Source of the DNA: Paracoccus haematequi
Lineage (GTDB): Bacteria; Pseudomonadota; Alphaproteobacteria; Rhodobacterales; Rhodobacteraceae
Direction: 5' to 3'
NCBI GenBank assembly: GCA_945881965.1
Contig: CAMCVS010000004.1
Coordinates: 1 to 64,000, forward strand
DNA: 64,000 nt
The notes beneath the pieces are model-generated. The model worked only from the letters and a program-made list of their open reading frames with translations, searched no databases and was not told the origin of the DNA. Positions within the stretch are counted from its first letter, which is position 1. Every line of letters begins with the position of its first letter. The position numbers were made by a program, and so were the translations under genes. This document shows, piece by piece, positions 1 to 9,023 of this stretch.

Positions 1-387
1 CCGCATCCGCGCGCGCAATTCGGCGGTATTCACCGGCTTGGTCAGGAAATCATCCGCCCCGCAATCAAGCCCGCGCGTCACCGCATCCTTGTCGGTCTTG
101 GCGGTCAAGAGAATGAAATAACCATAGCTGACACGCGGCATCGCTCGGAACCGGCGGCACAATTCCAGCCCATCCATGCCCGGCATCATCCAATCCGACA
201 GCACGATATCGGGCGGCCGCGCGCGGCACAGGTCCAGCGCCTGTTCGCCGGTTGCCGCTTCGGCCACGGAATAGCCCCAGCGCGCCAGACAGGCCGCAAG
301 AATGCGCCGTTGCAGCGCGCTGTCATCGACAAGCAGCACATGAAGACCGACATCCTGGGCCAGCAGGGCGGCAGAGAGGCTGGTCAC
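1..387 (-). CDS. Response regulator receiver protein, N-terminal part (runs off left edge)
   Basis: This is a two-component receiver domain read leftward; only the first 129 codons are in the window. The GTG start at 387 is preceded by an AAGGA ribosome site at a suitable distance, and no better ATG is in frame. The visible protein has the acidic pair D21-D22, the phospho-acceptor D65 in LSDWMMPG, T95 and K117 in LTKPVN, so phosphorylation should work. The output domain lies beyond the window; relatives may carry GGDEF or PP2C outputs, which cannot be judged here. The divergent Hpt gene next door is a plausible phosphorelay partner. Confidence 0.85.
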   Translation of the reverse strand, partial: MTSLSAALLAQDVGLHVLLVDDSALQRRILAACLARWGYSVAEAATGEQALDLCRARPPDIVLSDWMMPGMDGLELCRRFRAMPRVSYGYFILLTAKTDKDAVTRGLDCGADDFLTKPVNTAELRARMR

Positions 388-531
388 GGCAACATCCTTT
401 CACACAACACATACCCCTGTGCACCACGATCCGTTGCGACCGGGTTAAACCTCGAATTGTCAGCATTCGCCGGGGTTCGAACACCCGGAATTAACCGCTT
501 CGGTCGCACCATGCCGATAACGGAGGTGGCC
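388..531. promoter_or_regulatory. Divergent intergenic region between response regulator and Hpt gene
   Basis: This 144-bp region must hold both promoters of the divergent signalling pair. It contains two TTAA words (445-448 and 491-494), the second as TTAACC, but they are not spaced as a full TTAA-N7-TTAA CtrA site. No clear -35/-10 pair was recognised. Confidence 0.3.
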
Positions 532-864
532 ATGATCGACTGGGCGCGCGTGACGGAACTGGAACAGGAAATCGGCCCCGACAGCTTTGCCGAGGTTGTG
601 GCGCTGTTTCTGTCCGAGGTGGACGAGGCATTGGCGGGGCTGGACCCCGATGGCGACCGATCAAACCTTGAGGCGCAATTGCATTTCCTGAAAGGCGCGG
701 CGCTGAACCTTGGGTTTCAGGATTTCACCGCACTGTGCCAGATCGGCGAAACCTGGGCGGCACAAGGGTTGGCCGATCAGGTTGATCTTTACGCGATCAT
801 CGCCTGTTTTGACACGTCTTTGTTGCATTTCCAGTCCGATCTGGCGCTGCGCCGGGTCGCTTAG
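532..864 (+). CDS. Hpt (histidine phosphotransfer) domain protein
   Basis: A 110-residue, stand-alone phosphotransfer protein of the four-helix Hpt type, which would carry phosphate between a hybrid kinase and a response regulator in the cytoplasm. The signature is HFLKGAALNLG, with the phospho-histidine at about residue 51. The ATG at 532 is preferred because GGAGG lies five bases upstream; an in-frame ATG at 511 has no such site. It is divergent from a receiver-domain protein, suggesting a local phosphorelay. The partner kinase is not in the window. Confidence 0.75.
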   Translation: MIDWARVTELEQEIGPDSFAEVVALFLSEVDEALAGLDPDGDRSNLEAQLHFLKGAALNLGFQDFTALCQIGETWAAQGLADQVDLYAIIACFDTSLLHFQSDLALRRVA

Positions 865-2099
865 ATCAGGAACTCGGCCAGCGCATCGTCATTGGTGATA
901 TCGCGGTACACCAACCCCTGCGCTTCCATCGCCGCAAACAGCCGCGCGAAACTTGACGCATGACGTGTCTCGATCCCGATCAGCACCGATCCGAAATTGC
1001 GCGCGGATTTCTTCAGGTATTCGAACCGCGCGATATCGTCATCCGGGCCCAAGAGGCTCAGGAAATCCTTCAGCGCCCCAGGCCGCTGTGGCAGGCGCAG
1101 GATGAAATACTTCTTCAATCCGGCAAACCGCTGCGCGCGCTCCTTCACCTCGGGCAGGCGTTCGAAATCGAAATTCCCGCCCGACGCCACGCAAACCACC
1201 GTCTTGCCGCGAATCACCTGCGCCACGTCCTGCAACGCGTCAATCGCCAGCGCGCCCGCGGGTTCCAGCACGATCCCCTCGACGTTCAGCATGTCCAGCA
1301 TGGTCACACAAATACGGTCTTCGGGGGCCAGCACCACGTCACCCACCGCCACATCGGCCAGCCGCGCAAAAGGACGCGCCCCGATCTGTGCCACCGCCGC
1401 ACCATCGACAAAGGTGTTCACGGATGGCAACCGCGCAGGCGCACCCGCCATCAACGCCGCCTGCAAGCTGGCACCGCCCAACGGCTCGACAAAAGTATAG
1501 GTCAGACCCGTCCCCAGATAGCTGCGCATCCCCGACGACAACCCACCCCCACCCACCGGCAACAGCAGGTGATCGGGCAGCCGGCCCAACTGATCAAGCA
1601 TCTCGACCGCGACACTCGCTTGCCCCTCAATCACATCGGGATCATCAAACGGCGACAGGAAATGCGCGCCCTCACTGGCGCAAAACGCCTGCGCCGCGCG
1701 CAAACAGTCGTCGAAATAATCGCCCACCAGCCGGATCTCGACCGCTTCGCCGCCGAACATGCCGGTTTTCTGGATCTTCTGCTGCGGCGTCGTCACCGGC
1801 ATGAAAATCACGCCCGTCACCCCGAAATGGCGACACATGAACGCCACGCCCTGCGCATGATTGCCCGCACTGGCGCAGACAAACACGCGCCGTTCCGGGA
1901 AATCACGGATCACCTTGCGCATCGCATTGAACGCCCCGCGCAGTTTATAGCTGCGCACCGGCGACAGATCCTCGCGTTTCAGCCAGATATCCGCGCCATA
2001 GCGATCCGACAGATGCGCATTGCGCAACAGCGGCGTTGCGGGGAACACGGCGCGCATGGCGGCGGTGGCGGTCTGGGCGGCGGTGCGAAAATCACTCAT
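861..2099 (-). CDS. ilvA: Threonine ammonia-lyase (threonine dehydratase)
   Basis: A 412-residue PLP enzyme that deaminates threonine to 2-oxobutanoate, the first step of isoleucine synthesis. The PLP lysine is K52 in RSYKLRGAFNAM, and the glycine loop LLPVGGGGLSSG binds the cofactor phosphate. The C-terminal ~80 residues, beginning KKYFILRLPQRPGALKDFL, form a single ACT-like regulatory domain, as in the shorter IlvA type. The ATG at 2099 follows AAAGGGG. The frame stays open far upstream, but that extension is antisense to argG and is not real. It overlaps the 3' end of the Hpt gene by four bases. Confidence 0.93.
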   Translation of the reverse strand: MSDFRTAAQTATAAMRAVFPATPLLRNAHLSDRYGADIWLKREDLSPVRSYKLRGAFNAMRKVIRDFPERRVFVCASAGNHAQGVAFMCRHFGVTGVIFMPVTTPQQKIQKTGMFGGEAVEIRLVGDYFDDCLRAAQAFCASEGAHFLSPFDDPDVIEGQASVAVEMLDQLGRLPDHLLLPVGGGGLSSGMRSYLGTGLTYTFVEPLGGASLQAALMAGAPARLPSVNTFVDGAAVAQIGARPFARLADVAVGDVVLAPEDRICVTMLDMLNVEGIVLEPAGALAIDALQDVAQVIRGKTVVCVASGGNFDFERLPEVKERAQRFAGLKKYFILRLPQRPGALKDFLSLLGPDDDIARFEYLKKSARNFGSVLIGIETRHASSFARLFAAMEAQGLVYRDITNDDALAEFLI

Positions 2100-2204
2100 C
2101 CCCTTTCCCTGCCGCAGCGCGCTAGCCCATGCAAGCCCCGCATCCTTGCCCCCCATGGCAAAACCCGTTAGCACCCGATGCCAGACGGATCGAAAGGGAC
2201 CCCA

Positions 2205-3452
2205 ATGACCTCGCCCACACCCGCTGCGCCCAAGAAAGTCGTGCTGGCCTATTCCGGCGGGCTTGATACCTCGATCATCCTGAAATGGCTGCAAACCGAG
2301 TATGGCTGCGAGGTGATCACCTTTACCGCCGATCTGGGTCAGGGCGAAGAACTGGAACCCGCCCGCGAAAAGGCGATCCTGCTGGGGATCAAGCCCGAAA
2401 ACATCCACATCATCGACGTCCGCGAAGAATTCGTGCGCGATTTCGTGTTTCCGATGTTCCGCGCCAACGCGCTGTACGAGGGTCTGTATCTGCTGGGCAC
2501 ATCCATCGCGCGGCCGCTGATTTCCAAGCATCTGGTGGAAATCGCCGCCGCGACCGGGGCCGATGCCGTGGCGCATGGTGCGACCGGCAAGGGCAATGAT
2601 CAGGTCCGGTTCGAATTGTCGGCCTATGCGCTGAACCCCGATATCAAGGTGATCGCGCCCTGGCGGCTGTGGGATCTGACCAGCCGCACCAAGCTCTTGG
2701 AATTCGCCGAGGCGAACCAGATCCCCATCGCGAAAGACAAACGCGGCGAGGCCCCGTTTTCCGTCGATGCCAACCTCTTGCACACTTCGTCCGAGGGGCG
2801 CGTTCTGGAAAACCCCGCCGACGAATTCCCCGAATACGTGCTGCAACGCGTCGTCCCCGTCGAACAGGCCCCTGATACGCCCGAAATGGTGGAAATCACC
2901 TTTGAACGCGGCGATGCCGTGGCGATCAATGGCGAGGCGCTTTCCCCCGCCACCATCCTGACCCGCCTGAACGAATTGGGCGCGAAACACGGTATCGGCG
3001 TTCTCGATCTGGTGGAAAACCGCTTTGTCGGCATGAAATCGCGCGGAGTCTATGAAACCCCCGGCGGCACCATCCTGATGGAGGCGCATCGCGGCATCGA
3101 ACAGATCACGCTGGACGCGGGCGCGGGGCATCTGAAGGATTCGATCATGCCGCGCTATGCCGAACTTATCTACAACGGCTTCTGGTATTCCCCCGAACGC
3201 GAGGCGTTGCAGGCCCTGATCGACAAGACGCAGGACCACGTCACCGGCACCGTGCGCGTCAAACTGTACAAAGGCCGCGCCGCCACCGTCGCCCGCTGGT
3301 CGGATCACTCGCTATACAGCGAGGCGCATGTGACCTTCGAGGAAGACGCCGGCGCTTATGACCAGAAAGACGCCCAGGGCTTCATCCGCCTGAACGCGCT
3401 GCGCCTGAAACTGATCGCCTCGCGGAACAAGCGGATGGCCGCCAAGGGCTGA
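2205..3452 (+). CDS. argG: Argininosuccinate synthase
   Basis: It joins citrulline and aspartate, using ATP, to give argininosuccinate in arginine synthesis. The 415-residue protein begins with the PP-loop [15 protein letters not shown] and contains the expected [13 protein letters not shown] segment. The ATG at 2205 is chosen because AAAGGGA lies five bases upstream; an in-frame ATG at 2178 would add nine residues without a ribosome site. It is transcribed divergently from ilvA with about 105 bp between starts. Its stop codon directly abuts the stop of the convergent downstream gene. Confidence 0.96.
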   Translation: MTSPTPAAPKKVVLAYSGGLDTSIILKWLQTEYGCEVITFTADLGQGEELEPAREKAILLGIKPENIHIIDVREEFVRDFVFPMFRANALYEGLYLLGTSIARPLISKHLVEIAAATGADAVAHGATGKGNDQVRFELSAYALNPDIKVIAPWRLWDLTSRTKLLEFAEANQIPIAKDKRGEAPFSVDANLLHTSSEGRVLENPADEFPEYVLQRVVPVEQAPDTPEMVEITFERGDAVAINGEALSPATILTRLNELGAKHGIGVLDLVENRFVGMKSRGVYETPGGTILMEAHRGIEQITLDAGAGHLKDSIMPRYAELIYNGFWYSPEREALQALIDKTQDHVTGTVRVKLYKGRAATVARWSDHSLYSEAHVTFEEDAGAYDQKDAQGFIRLNALRLKLIASRNKRMAAKG

Positions 3453-4157
3453 TCAGCGGGTCAAACGCTGCGCCGCCATGTCGGCATAAAACGGCATGGC
3501 GGCGTCGCACAACGCCTGCCCCGCCGCATCCAACTCCGGCAACGCGCCCTCTGGCCCGGCGAACCCCGTGGACGCGTGGATCGCCCCATACCAATGCGCC
3601 GCCCAGGCACCATCCTCGGGGCGACCCCCCGCAGGCCATGCCAACATCGCCGGATCAAACGCCAACCCGATACGGTCACACAGCAACGCCAGCATCCCAG
3701 CCGGGTCATCGCGGATATCGGCGCTGTCGGTCACCAGCCCGCCGATACGCTGAAACAGGGTCGATTGCTGCGGGAACCCGATATCCTCCAACGTCATCTC
3801 AGACCGTTTCGCGCCATAGGACGCGATCACGCGGGCGGGGTGGCGGATCAGGTGGATGTTCACGCAGTGGCTGGCCCAGTCCAGAGGGAAGCCGTCCACC
3901 ATGTGATGCGGCATGTGTTTCATGTAGAAATGCGGCCTGCCCCCCGGCACCGGCCCGATACAACGCGCCGCGACCCGCGCGGGGTCTACCTCATGCGCCG
4001 CCAGAATCGCGTCGCGCATCGGGTGATCCGCGCCGGTCGCCGCCAGATAGGGCGCATAAAACGGCTCGTCCCACACCGCGCAATCGGCCCGCTGCCCAAA
4101 GGCATACATCATCGCCGTGGACAGGTTGCGCGGGCCGGACCACATCGCGATCCTCAT
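3453..4157 (-). CDS. Sulfotransferase-like P-loop protein (Sulfotransfer_5 type)
   Basis: A 234-residue soluble protein starting MRIAMWSGPRNLSTAMM, which matches the nucleotide-binding loop of sulfotransferase-fold proteins, followed by DEPFYAPYL and a later LIRHPARVIASY that resembles the 3'-phosphate-binding motif. The family would suggest PAPS-dependent sulfation, but the substrate is unknown and the activity unproven. Its ATG overlaps the stop of the upstream class IV aminotransferase (ATGA), so the two are translationally coupled and probably act together. Homologues annotated simply as hypothetical are likely. Confidence 0.65.
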   Translation of the reverse strand: MRIAMWSGPRNLSTAMMYAFGQRADCAVWDEPFYAPYLAATGADHPMRDAILAAHEVDPARVAARCIGPVPGGRPHFYMKHMPHHMVDGFPLDWASHCVNIHLIRHPARVIASYGAKRSEMTLEDIGFPQQSTLFQRIGGLVTDSADIRDDPAGMLALLCDRIGLAFDPAMLAWPAGGRPEDGAWAAHWYGAIHASTGFAGPEGALPELDAAGQALCDAAMPFYADMAAQRLTR

Positions 4158-5050
4158 GCCAGCACCAACTGTTTATAAAGGCCCCGCAGCCGTTCCGTCA
4201 TCGGCCCCATCTGCCCCGTGCCGATCTGCCGCCCGTCGATCATGCCAACGGGCGTCTGCGCACCAAAGGTGCCAGTCAGAAACGCCTCATCGGCAGAATA
4301 GGTGTCAACCAGCGTGAAATTGCGCTCGAACACCGGGATGCCATTGGCGCGGCACAACGCGATCACCTTGCCCCGCGTGATCCCGTTCATGCAGTAATCG
4401 CCGGTCGAGGTCCAAACCTGCCCCTTGCGCACGATAAAGAAATTGCAAGCGTTGGTCGTGTTCACGAACCCATGCACGTCCAGCATCAGCGCCTCGTCCG
4501 CGCCGGCCTTTTCGGCGGCGATGCAGGCGAGGATGCAGTTCAGCTTGGAATGCGAGTTCAGCTTGGGATCCTGCGTCATCGGCAGCCCGCGCATATGCGG
4601 CACGGTCGCCAACCGGATCGGTCGCGGCAGCTTGGGGCGCGAATGTTCCATGATGATCACCATCGTCGGCCCCTGCCGCGACAGCGACGGATGCTGGAAC
4701 GGGCGCGTCTTGACCCCGCGCGTCACCATCAGCCGCGCATGGGCGTCGGTGGTCATGCCATTGGCGGCTTGTGTGTCCAACACGGCCTGAACAACCTCGG
4801 CCTTGGTCCGCCCGATCTCCAGATCAATCGCCTTGGCCGCCTCGAACAGCCGGTCGATGTGGTCGTCGATGAACGCCCAGCGCCCGTCATACAGCCGCAT
4901 CCCCTCCCACACCCCGTCGCCAAGCATGAAACCGCTGTCATAGACGCTGACCACCGCCTGCGCCTTGGGCCGCAGGGTGCCATCGACCCAGATCAGGATA
5001 TCTTCGTTGCGGGCGTCTTCTTCGGCCTGATGGGTGGTGACATGGGTCAT
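4154..5050 (-). CDS. Class IV (fold type IV) PLP aminotransferase, BCAT/DAAT-like
   Basis: A 298-residue member of the branched-chain/D-amino-acid aminotransferase fold. The probable Schiff-base lysine is K169 in NSHSKLNCILA, followed by the family segment AGADEALMLD. Where branched-chain aminotransferases have a glutamate that contacts the PLP ring nitrogen (consensus like G-x-I-x-E-G), this protein reads GFVNTTNACNFFIV, with threonine at 198. The ATG at 5050 has GGAG six bases upstream. It forms a two-gene unit with the sulfotransferase-like gene downstream. It may not be the housekeeping IlvE; the substrate is uncertain. Confidence 0.8.
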   Translation of the reverse strand: MTHVTTHQAEEDARNEDILIWVDGTLRPKAQAVVSVYDSGFMLGDGVWEGMRLYDGRWAFIDDHIDRLFEAAKAIDLEIGRTKAEVVQAVLDTQAANGMTTDAHARLMVTRGVKTRPFQHPSLSRQGPTMVIIMEHSRPKLPRPIRLATVPHMRGLPMTQDPKLNSHSKLNCILACIAAEKAGADEALMLDVHGFVNTTNACNFFIVRKGQVWTSTGDYCMNGITRGKVIALCRANGIPVFERNFTLVDTYSADEAFLTGTFGAQTPVGMIDGRQIGTGQMGPMTERLRGLYKQLVLA

Positions 5051-5179
5051 GGGCGTCTCCTTTTGCCGACACGCTAACGCGCGGGGCACAGGGTGTCACG
5101 GGGGCGTGAGGCGGGTCAGCGCGGGCTTGGCCCCAACGCGCAAGCAGCGCATGATCACCCGAAACATGGAGGATTGCGG

Positions 5180-5800
5180 ATGAAACAATTGGTATTGGCC
5201 CTGGCCCTGATCTGGGGTGGCGCGGCCCAGGCGCAGGATGTGCTGACCGTCGCAGGTGGCTGTTTCTGGTGCGTCGAGGCGGATTTCGAAACTGTTCCCG
5301 GCGTGGGCGACGTGGTGTCGGGCTATACCGGCGGCACGGTGGCCAACCCGACCTACAAACAGGTCACGCGCGGCGGCACCGGGCATTACGAAGCGGTGCA
5401 GATCCCCTTTGACCCCACTGTCATCAGCCGCGAAAAGCTGATGCAGATGTTCCTGCGGTCGATTGATGTGACCGATGCGGGCGGGCAATTCTGCGATCGC
5501 GGCGACAGCTATCGCAGCGCGATTTTCGTCTCTGACCCTGCCCAACAGGCCCTTGCCGCGAAAGTGGTGGCCGAGGCCGAAGCGGAACTGGGCTACAAGA
5601 TCGTCACCCCGATCCTGCCCGCAACGCCGTTCTACCTCGCCGAAGGCTATCACCAGAACTATTACAAGGGCGCGGATATCGTCATGACCCGGTTCGGCCC
5701 GATTGCGCAATCCAAAGCCTACAAGAATTATCGCAACGCCTGCGGCCGCGACACGCAGGTGCGCCGCGTCTGGGGCAAATCGGCACCTTTCGTCAACTGA
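5180..5800 (+). CDS. msrA: Peptide-methionine (S)-S-oxide reductase, exported
   Basis: Repairs methionine sulfoxide (S form) in proteins. The catalytic cysteine is C28 in GGCFWC, and the 206-residue length fits MsrA plus an export signal. Residues 1-19 (MKQLVLALALIWGGAAQAQ) form a short Sec signal peptide, so it should act in the periplasm. The ATG at 5180 is preceded by GGAGG. It overlaps the convergent ribokinase gene by eight bases. Divergent from the aminotransferase, with a 129-bp promoter region between them. Confidence 0.92.
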   Translation: MKQLVLALALIWGGAAQAQDVLTVAGGCFWCVEADFETVPGVGDVVSGYTGGTVANPTYKQVTRGGTGHYEAVQIPFDPTVISREKLMQMFLRSIDVTDAGGQFCDRGDSYRSAIFVSDPAQQALAAKVVAEAEAELGYKIVTPILPATPFYLAEGYHQNYYKGADIVMTRFGPIAQSKAYKNYRNACGRDTQVRRVWGKSAPFVN

Positions 5801-6641
5801 CCTCGGCCCGCGCGGGGATCGCATCGGCGGTGCCCGCGCGCGTCACCTTGATCGCGGCGGCGCGGGTCGCCAGGGCCATTGCGGCCTCTGGGTCCATCCC
5901 CTCGGCCAATCCCGCCGCCAGATACCCGGCAAATGTATCGCCCGCCCCGGTGGTATCCACCACCGTCACCTTGACCGCAGGCATATGCAGGGTCAGGTCC
6001 GGCCCGACCCAATCGGCCCCATCCGCCCCCTTGGTCACAACCACCGTCAGCCCCGCAGGCAAATTGCCCAAGGTCGCCTGCAGCTGCGCCGCCTCGACCG
6101 CGTTCAGGATCAACAGCGACACATGCGGCAGCACGTCCCGCACCGCCTCGGCATCAAACGGCGCAGCGGAATAGATCACGAACAGACCCTGTTCACGCCC
6201 GATCCGCGCGGAATCGCCCACCAGATTGGTCTCATTCTGCAACAGTAGCAGATCGCCCGCCACCGCACCAGCCAGCGCTGCCGTCACATGCCCCAGATCA
6301 TTCGCACGGTTCGCGCCGGAAAAGATCGTGATGGCATTTTCGCCCGCATCATCGACGCAGATGATGGCATGCCCTGTCGGCACGTCACCTGCCTGCACAT
6401 GGGTCACATCGACGCCAAGCGCGCGCATCCGGTCCACCGCCCAAAACCCATCGCGCCCGACCAGCCCGATATGGCGCACATCCGCCCCCGCGCGTGCCGC
6501 CGCCACCGATTGGTTCGCGCCCTTGCCGCCCAGCCCCAGCGTGTAACCGCGCGCCGCCAGCGTCTCACCGGGGCGAGGGATATGCGGCACGCGGTACGCA
6601 TGATCCGCGTTGATCGACCCGAAAGACCAAATCCGCCGCAT
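5793..6641 (-). CDS. rbsK: Ribokinase-like PfkB-family sugar kinase
   Basis: A 282-residue PfkB-family kinase that would phosphorylate ribose (or a related pentose) with ATP. It has the N-terminal GSINADHAYRVP sugar-binding region, GGKGANQSVAAAR, and the C-terminal catalytic signature VDTTGAGDTFAGYLA with aspartate as base. The start is ATG 6641, four bases after the malic enzyme stop, with GTG 6644 as an alternative; this spacing implies co-translation with maeB. No ribose transporter is nearby, so the physiological sugar is inferred only from family. Confidence 0.82.
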   Translation of the reverse strand: MRRIWSFGSINADHAYRVPHIPRPGETLAARGYTLGLGGKGANQSVAAARAGADVRHIGLVGRDGFWAVDRMRALGVDVTHVQAGDVPTGHAIICVDDAGENAITIFSGANRANDLGHVTAALAGAVAGDLLLLQNETNLVGDSARIGREQGLFVIYSAAPFDAEAVRDVLPHVSLLILNAVEAAQLQATLGNLPAGLTVVVTKGADGADWVGPDLTLHMPAVKVTVVDTTGAGDTFAGYLAAGLAEGMDPEAAMALATRAAAIKVTRAGTADAIPARAEVS

Positions 6642-6645
6642 CACC

Positions 6646-8901
6646 TCACCCGATCTTGCAGGCGGCCAGCACCGCCATGTTGACGATATCGTTGACGGTC
6701 GAAGATGTCGCGCAAATCTGGATCGGCTTGTCCACGCCCGCCAGGATCGGCCCGATCACCGTCGCCCCGCCCATTTCCTGCATCAGCTTGGTGGAAATCG
6801 ACGCCGAATGGCGCGCGGGCACCACCAGGATATTCGCAGGCCCGGTCAGCCGCTGGAACGGATAGGCCGCCTGCGCGCGCGGGTTCAGCGCCACATCCAC
6901 GGTCATCTCGCCTTCGTATTCGAAATTCACGCCGCGCTTTTCCAGAACCAACGGCGCGATATGCATCTTTTGCGCGCGTTCCGACACCGGATAGCCAAAT
7001 GTGGAAAACGACACAAAGGCGACCCGCGGTTCCAGCCCCAGATGCCGCGCCACGCCCGCTGCGCGTTCGGCGATATTGGCCAAATCCTCTTCATCCGGCC
7101 ATTCATGCACCAAAGTATCCGCGATCAGCACGATCCGCCCCTTGTGGATCATCGCCGTCACGCCCGCCGCCCCCTGTGCGGCATCAGCATCGAACACATG
7201 GTTGATCAGCCCCAGCACATAGGCCGATTTCCGTGTCGCCCCGGTGACTAACCCGTCACCATGCCCATGCGCCAGCATCAGCGCCGAAAACACATGCCGG
7301 TCGCGCGCGGCAAGGCGGTGAATATCATGCGCGTCGAACCCCTTGCGCTGCAATCGGGCGTAAAGAAACTCTTTATACGCGGCCAAATGCGGGGTGGTCG
7401 CGGCATTGACCACCTCGATCTCGCGGAACGCATCGCCGAGCCCCTCGGCGGTCAGTTTTTCCTGCACATCCGAGGCACGGCCCACCACAATCGCCTGCCC
7501 ATAGCCCGACCGCGCATATTGCACAGCGGCGCGCAGCACACGGCTGTCATCGCCTTCGGCAAAGATCATCCGCGCCTGCGCCTGCCGCGCCCGCGCCGTC
7601 AGACTGCGCAGGATCGACGCCGTCGGGTCCATCCGCGATTTCAAAGAGGCCTCGTAGGCGTCCATATCAATGATCGGCCGCCGCGCCGCACCCGTCTGCA
7701 TGCAGGCTCGGGCCACGGCGGGCGGAATCCGGTGGATCAGACGCGGATCAAACGGTGTCGGGATGATGTAATCGCGCCCGAAGGTCAGCTTCTTGCCATA
7801 GGCCATCGCGACCTCGTCGGGCACATCCTCGCGCGCCAGCGCGGCAAGCGCCTCGGCACAGGCGATCTTCATCTCGTCATTGATGGCGCGGGCATGCACA
7901 TCCAAGGCACCCCGGAACAGGTAGGGAAATCCCAGCACGTTGTTGACCTGATTGGGATAGTCGCTGCGCCCGGTGGCCACGATGGCATCCGACCGCACCT
8001 CGTGGGCTTCTTCCGGGGTAATCTCGGGGTCGGGGTTCGCCATCGCAAAGATCACCGGGTTCGGGGCCATGCCCGCCACCATCGCCTGCGTCACCGCGCC
8101 TTTGGCCGACACGCCCAGAAACACGTCCGCGCCCACCATCGCCTCTTCCAGACTGCGGGCATCGGTGCGCGCGGCATGGGCCGATTTCCATTGGTTCATG
8201 CCGTCAGTGCGGCCCTGATAAATCACGCCCTTGGTGTCGCACAGGATGCAATTGTCGTGTTTCGCCCCCATCCGTTTCAGCAGTTCGATGCAGGCAATCC
8301 CCGCCGCGCCTGCCCCGTTCACCACGATCTTCACATCGGCAATCTTTTTGCCCGACAGATACAACGCATTGATCAGCCCCGCCGCACAGATCACCGCCGT
8401 GCCATGCTGGTCGTCATGGAACACCGGGATATCCATGATCTCCTTCAGCCGTTGTTCGATGATGAAACATTCCGGCGCCTTGATATCTTCAAGGTTGATG
8501 CCCCCGAACGTCGGCCCCATCAGCCGCACCGCCTGAATGATCTCGTCGGCATCCTCGGTGTCCAGTTCGATGTCGATGGAATTGACATCGGCGAACCGCT
8601 TGAACAGCACCGCCTTGCCTTCCATCACCGGTTTCGACGCCAACGCCCCCAGATTGCCCAGCCCCAACACCGCTGTGCCATTGGAAATCACCGCCACCAG
8701 ATTGCCCTTGTTGGTGTAATCATAGGCGGTTTCAGGCCGTTCGTGGATTTCCAGACAGGGCACCGCAACACCTGGCGAATAGGCAAGGCTCAGGTCGCGC
8801 TGCGTCGTCATCGGCACGGTGGCCGTCACCTCCCATTTGCCGGGGGTCGGTTCCAGATGGAACTGCAACGCATCTTCGCGGGTATAGCGGGGCTTGGACA
8901 T
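6646..8901 (-). CDS. maeB: NADP-dependent malic enzyme with phosphotransacetylase-like C-terminal domain
   Basis: A 751-residue MaeB-type protein. The N-terminal ~430 residues are malic enzyme (oxidative decarboxylation of malate to pyruvate with NADPH production), seen in [24 protein letters not shown], the nucleotide-binding [16 protein letters not shown] and [10 protein letters not shown]. The C-terminal ~320 residues resemble phosphate acetyltransferase ([30 protein letters not shown]) and are regulatory rather than catalytic in studied MaeB enzymes. Ribokinase follows within four bases. A 122-bp divergent region separates it from mutS. Confidence 0.95.
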   Translation of the reverse strand: MSKPRYTREDALQFHLEPTPGKWEVTATVPMTTQRDLSLAYSPGVAVPCLEIHERPETAYDYTNKGNLVAVISNGTAVLGLGNLGALASKPVMEGKAVLFKRFADVNSIDIELDTEDADEIIQAVRLMGPTFGGINLEDIKAPECFIIEQRLKEIMDIPVFHDDQHGTAVICAAGLINALYLSGKKIADVKIVVNGAGAAGIACIELLKRMGAKHDNCILCDTKGVIYQGRTDGMNQWKSAHAARTDARSLEEAMVGADVFLGVSAKGAVTQAMVAGMAPNPVIFAMANPDPEITPEEAHEVRSDAIVATGRSDYPNQVNNVLGFPYLFRGALDVHARAINDEMKIACAEALAALAREDVPDEVAMAYGKKLTFGRDYIIPTPFDPRLIHRIPPAVARACMQTGAARRPIIDMDAYEASLKSRMDPTASILRSLTARARQAQARMIFAEGDDSRVLRAAVQYARSGYGQAIVVGRASDVQEKLTAEGLGDAFREIEVVNAATTPHLAAYKEFLYARLQRKGFDAHDIHRLAARDRHVFSALMLAHGHGDGLVTGATRKSAYVLGLINHVFDADAAQGAAGVTAMIHKGRIVLIADTLVHEWPDEEDLANIAERAAGVARHLGLEPRVAFVSFSTFGYPVSERAQKMHIAPLVLEKRGVNFEYEGEMTVDVALNPRAQAAYPFQRLTGPANILVVPARHSASISTKLMQEMGGATVIGPILAGVDKPIQICATSSTVNDIVNMAVLAACKIG

Positions 8902-9023
8902 GGGACACTCCTTGATGGTCCCGTGTGCTTACAGGGGCGGCGCGCGCGGCTCAACGCATACGTTTCGGGCTTTCGCGGCAGGGCGGGGATTTGTAAGGTT
9001 CACGCTGCTGACAGGAGCCGCCC

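Noticed and set aside
2100-3308. N-terminal extension of the ilvA frame
   Set aside because: It is the reverse strand of argG; IlvA homology begins at ATG 2099.
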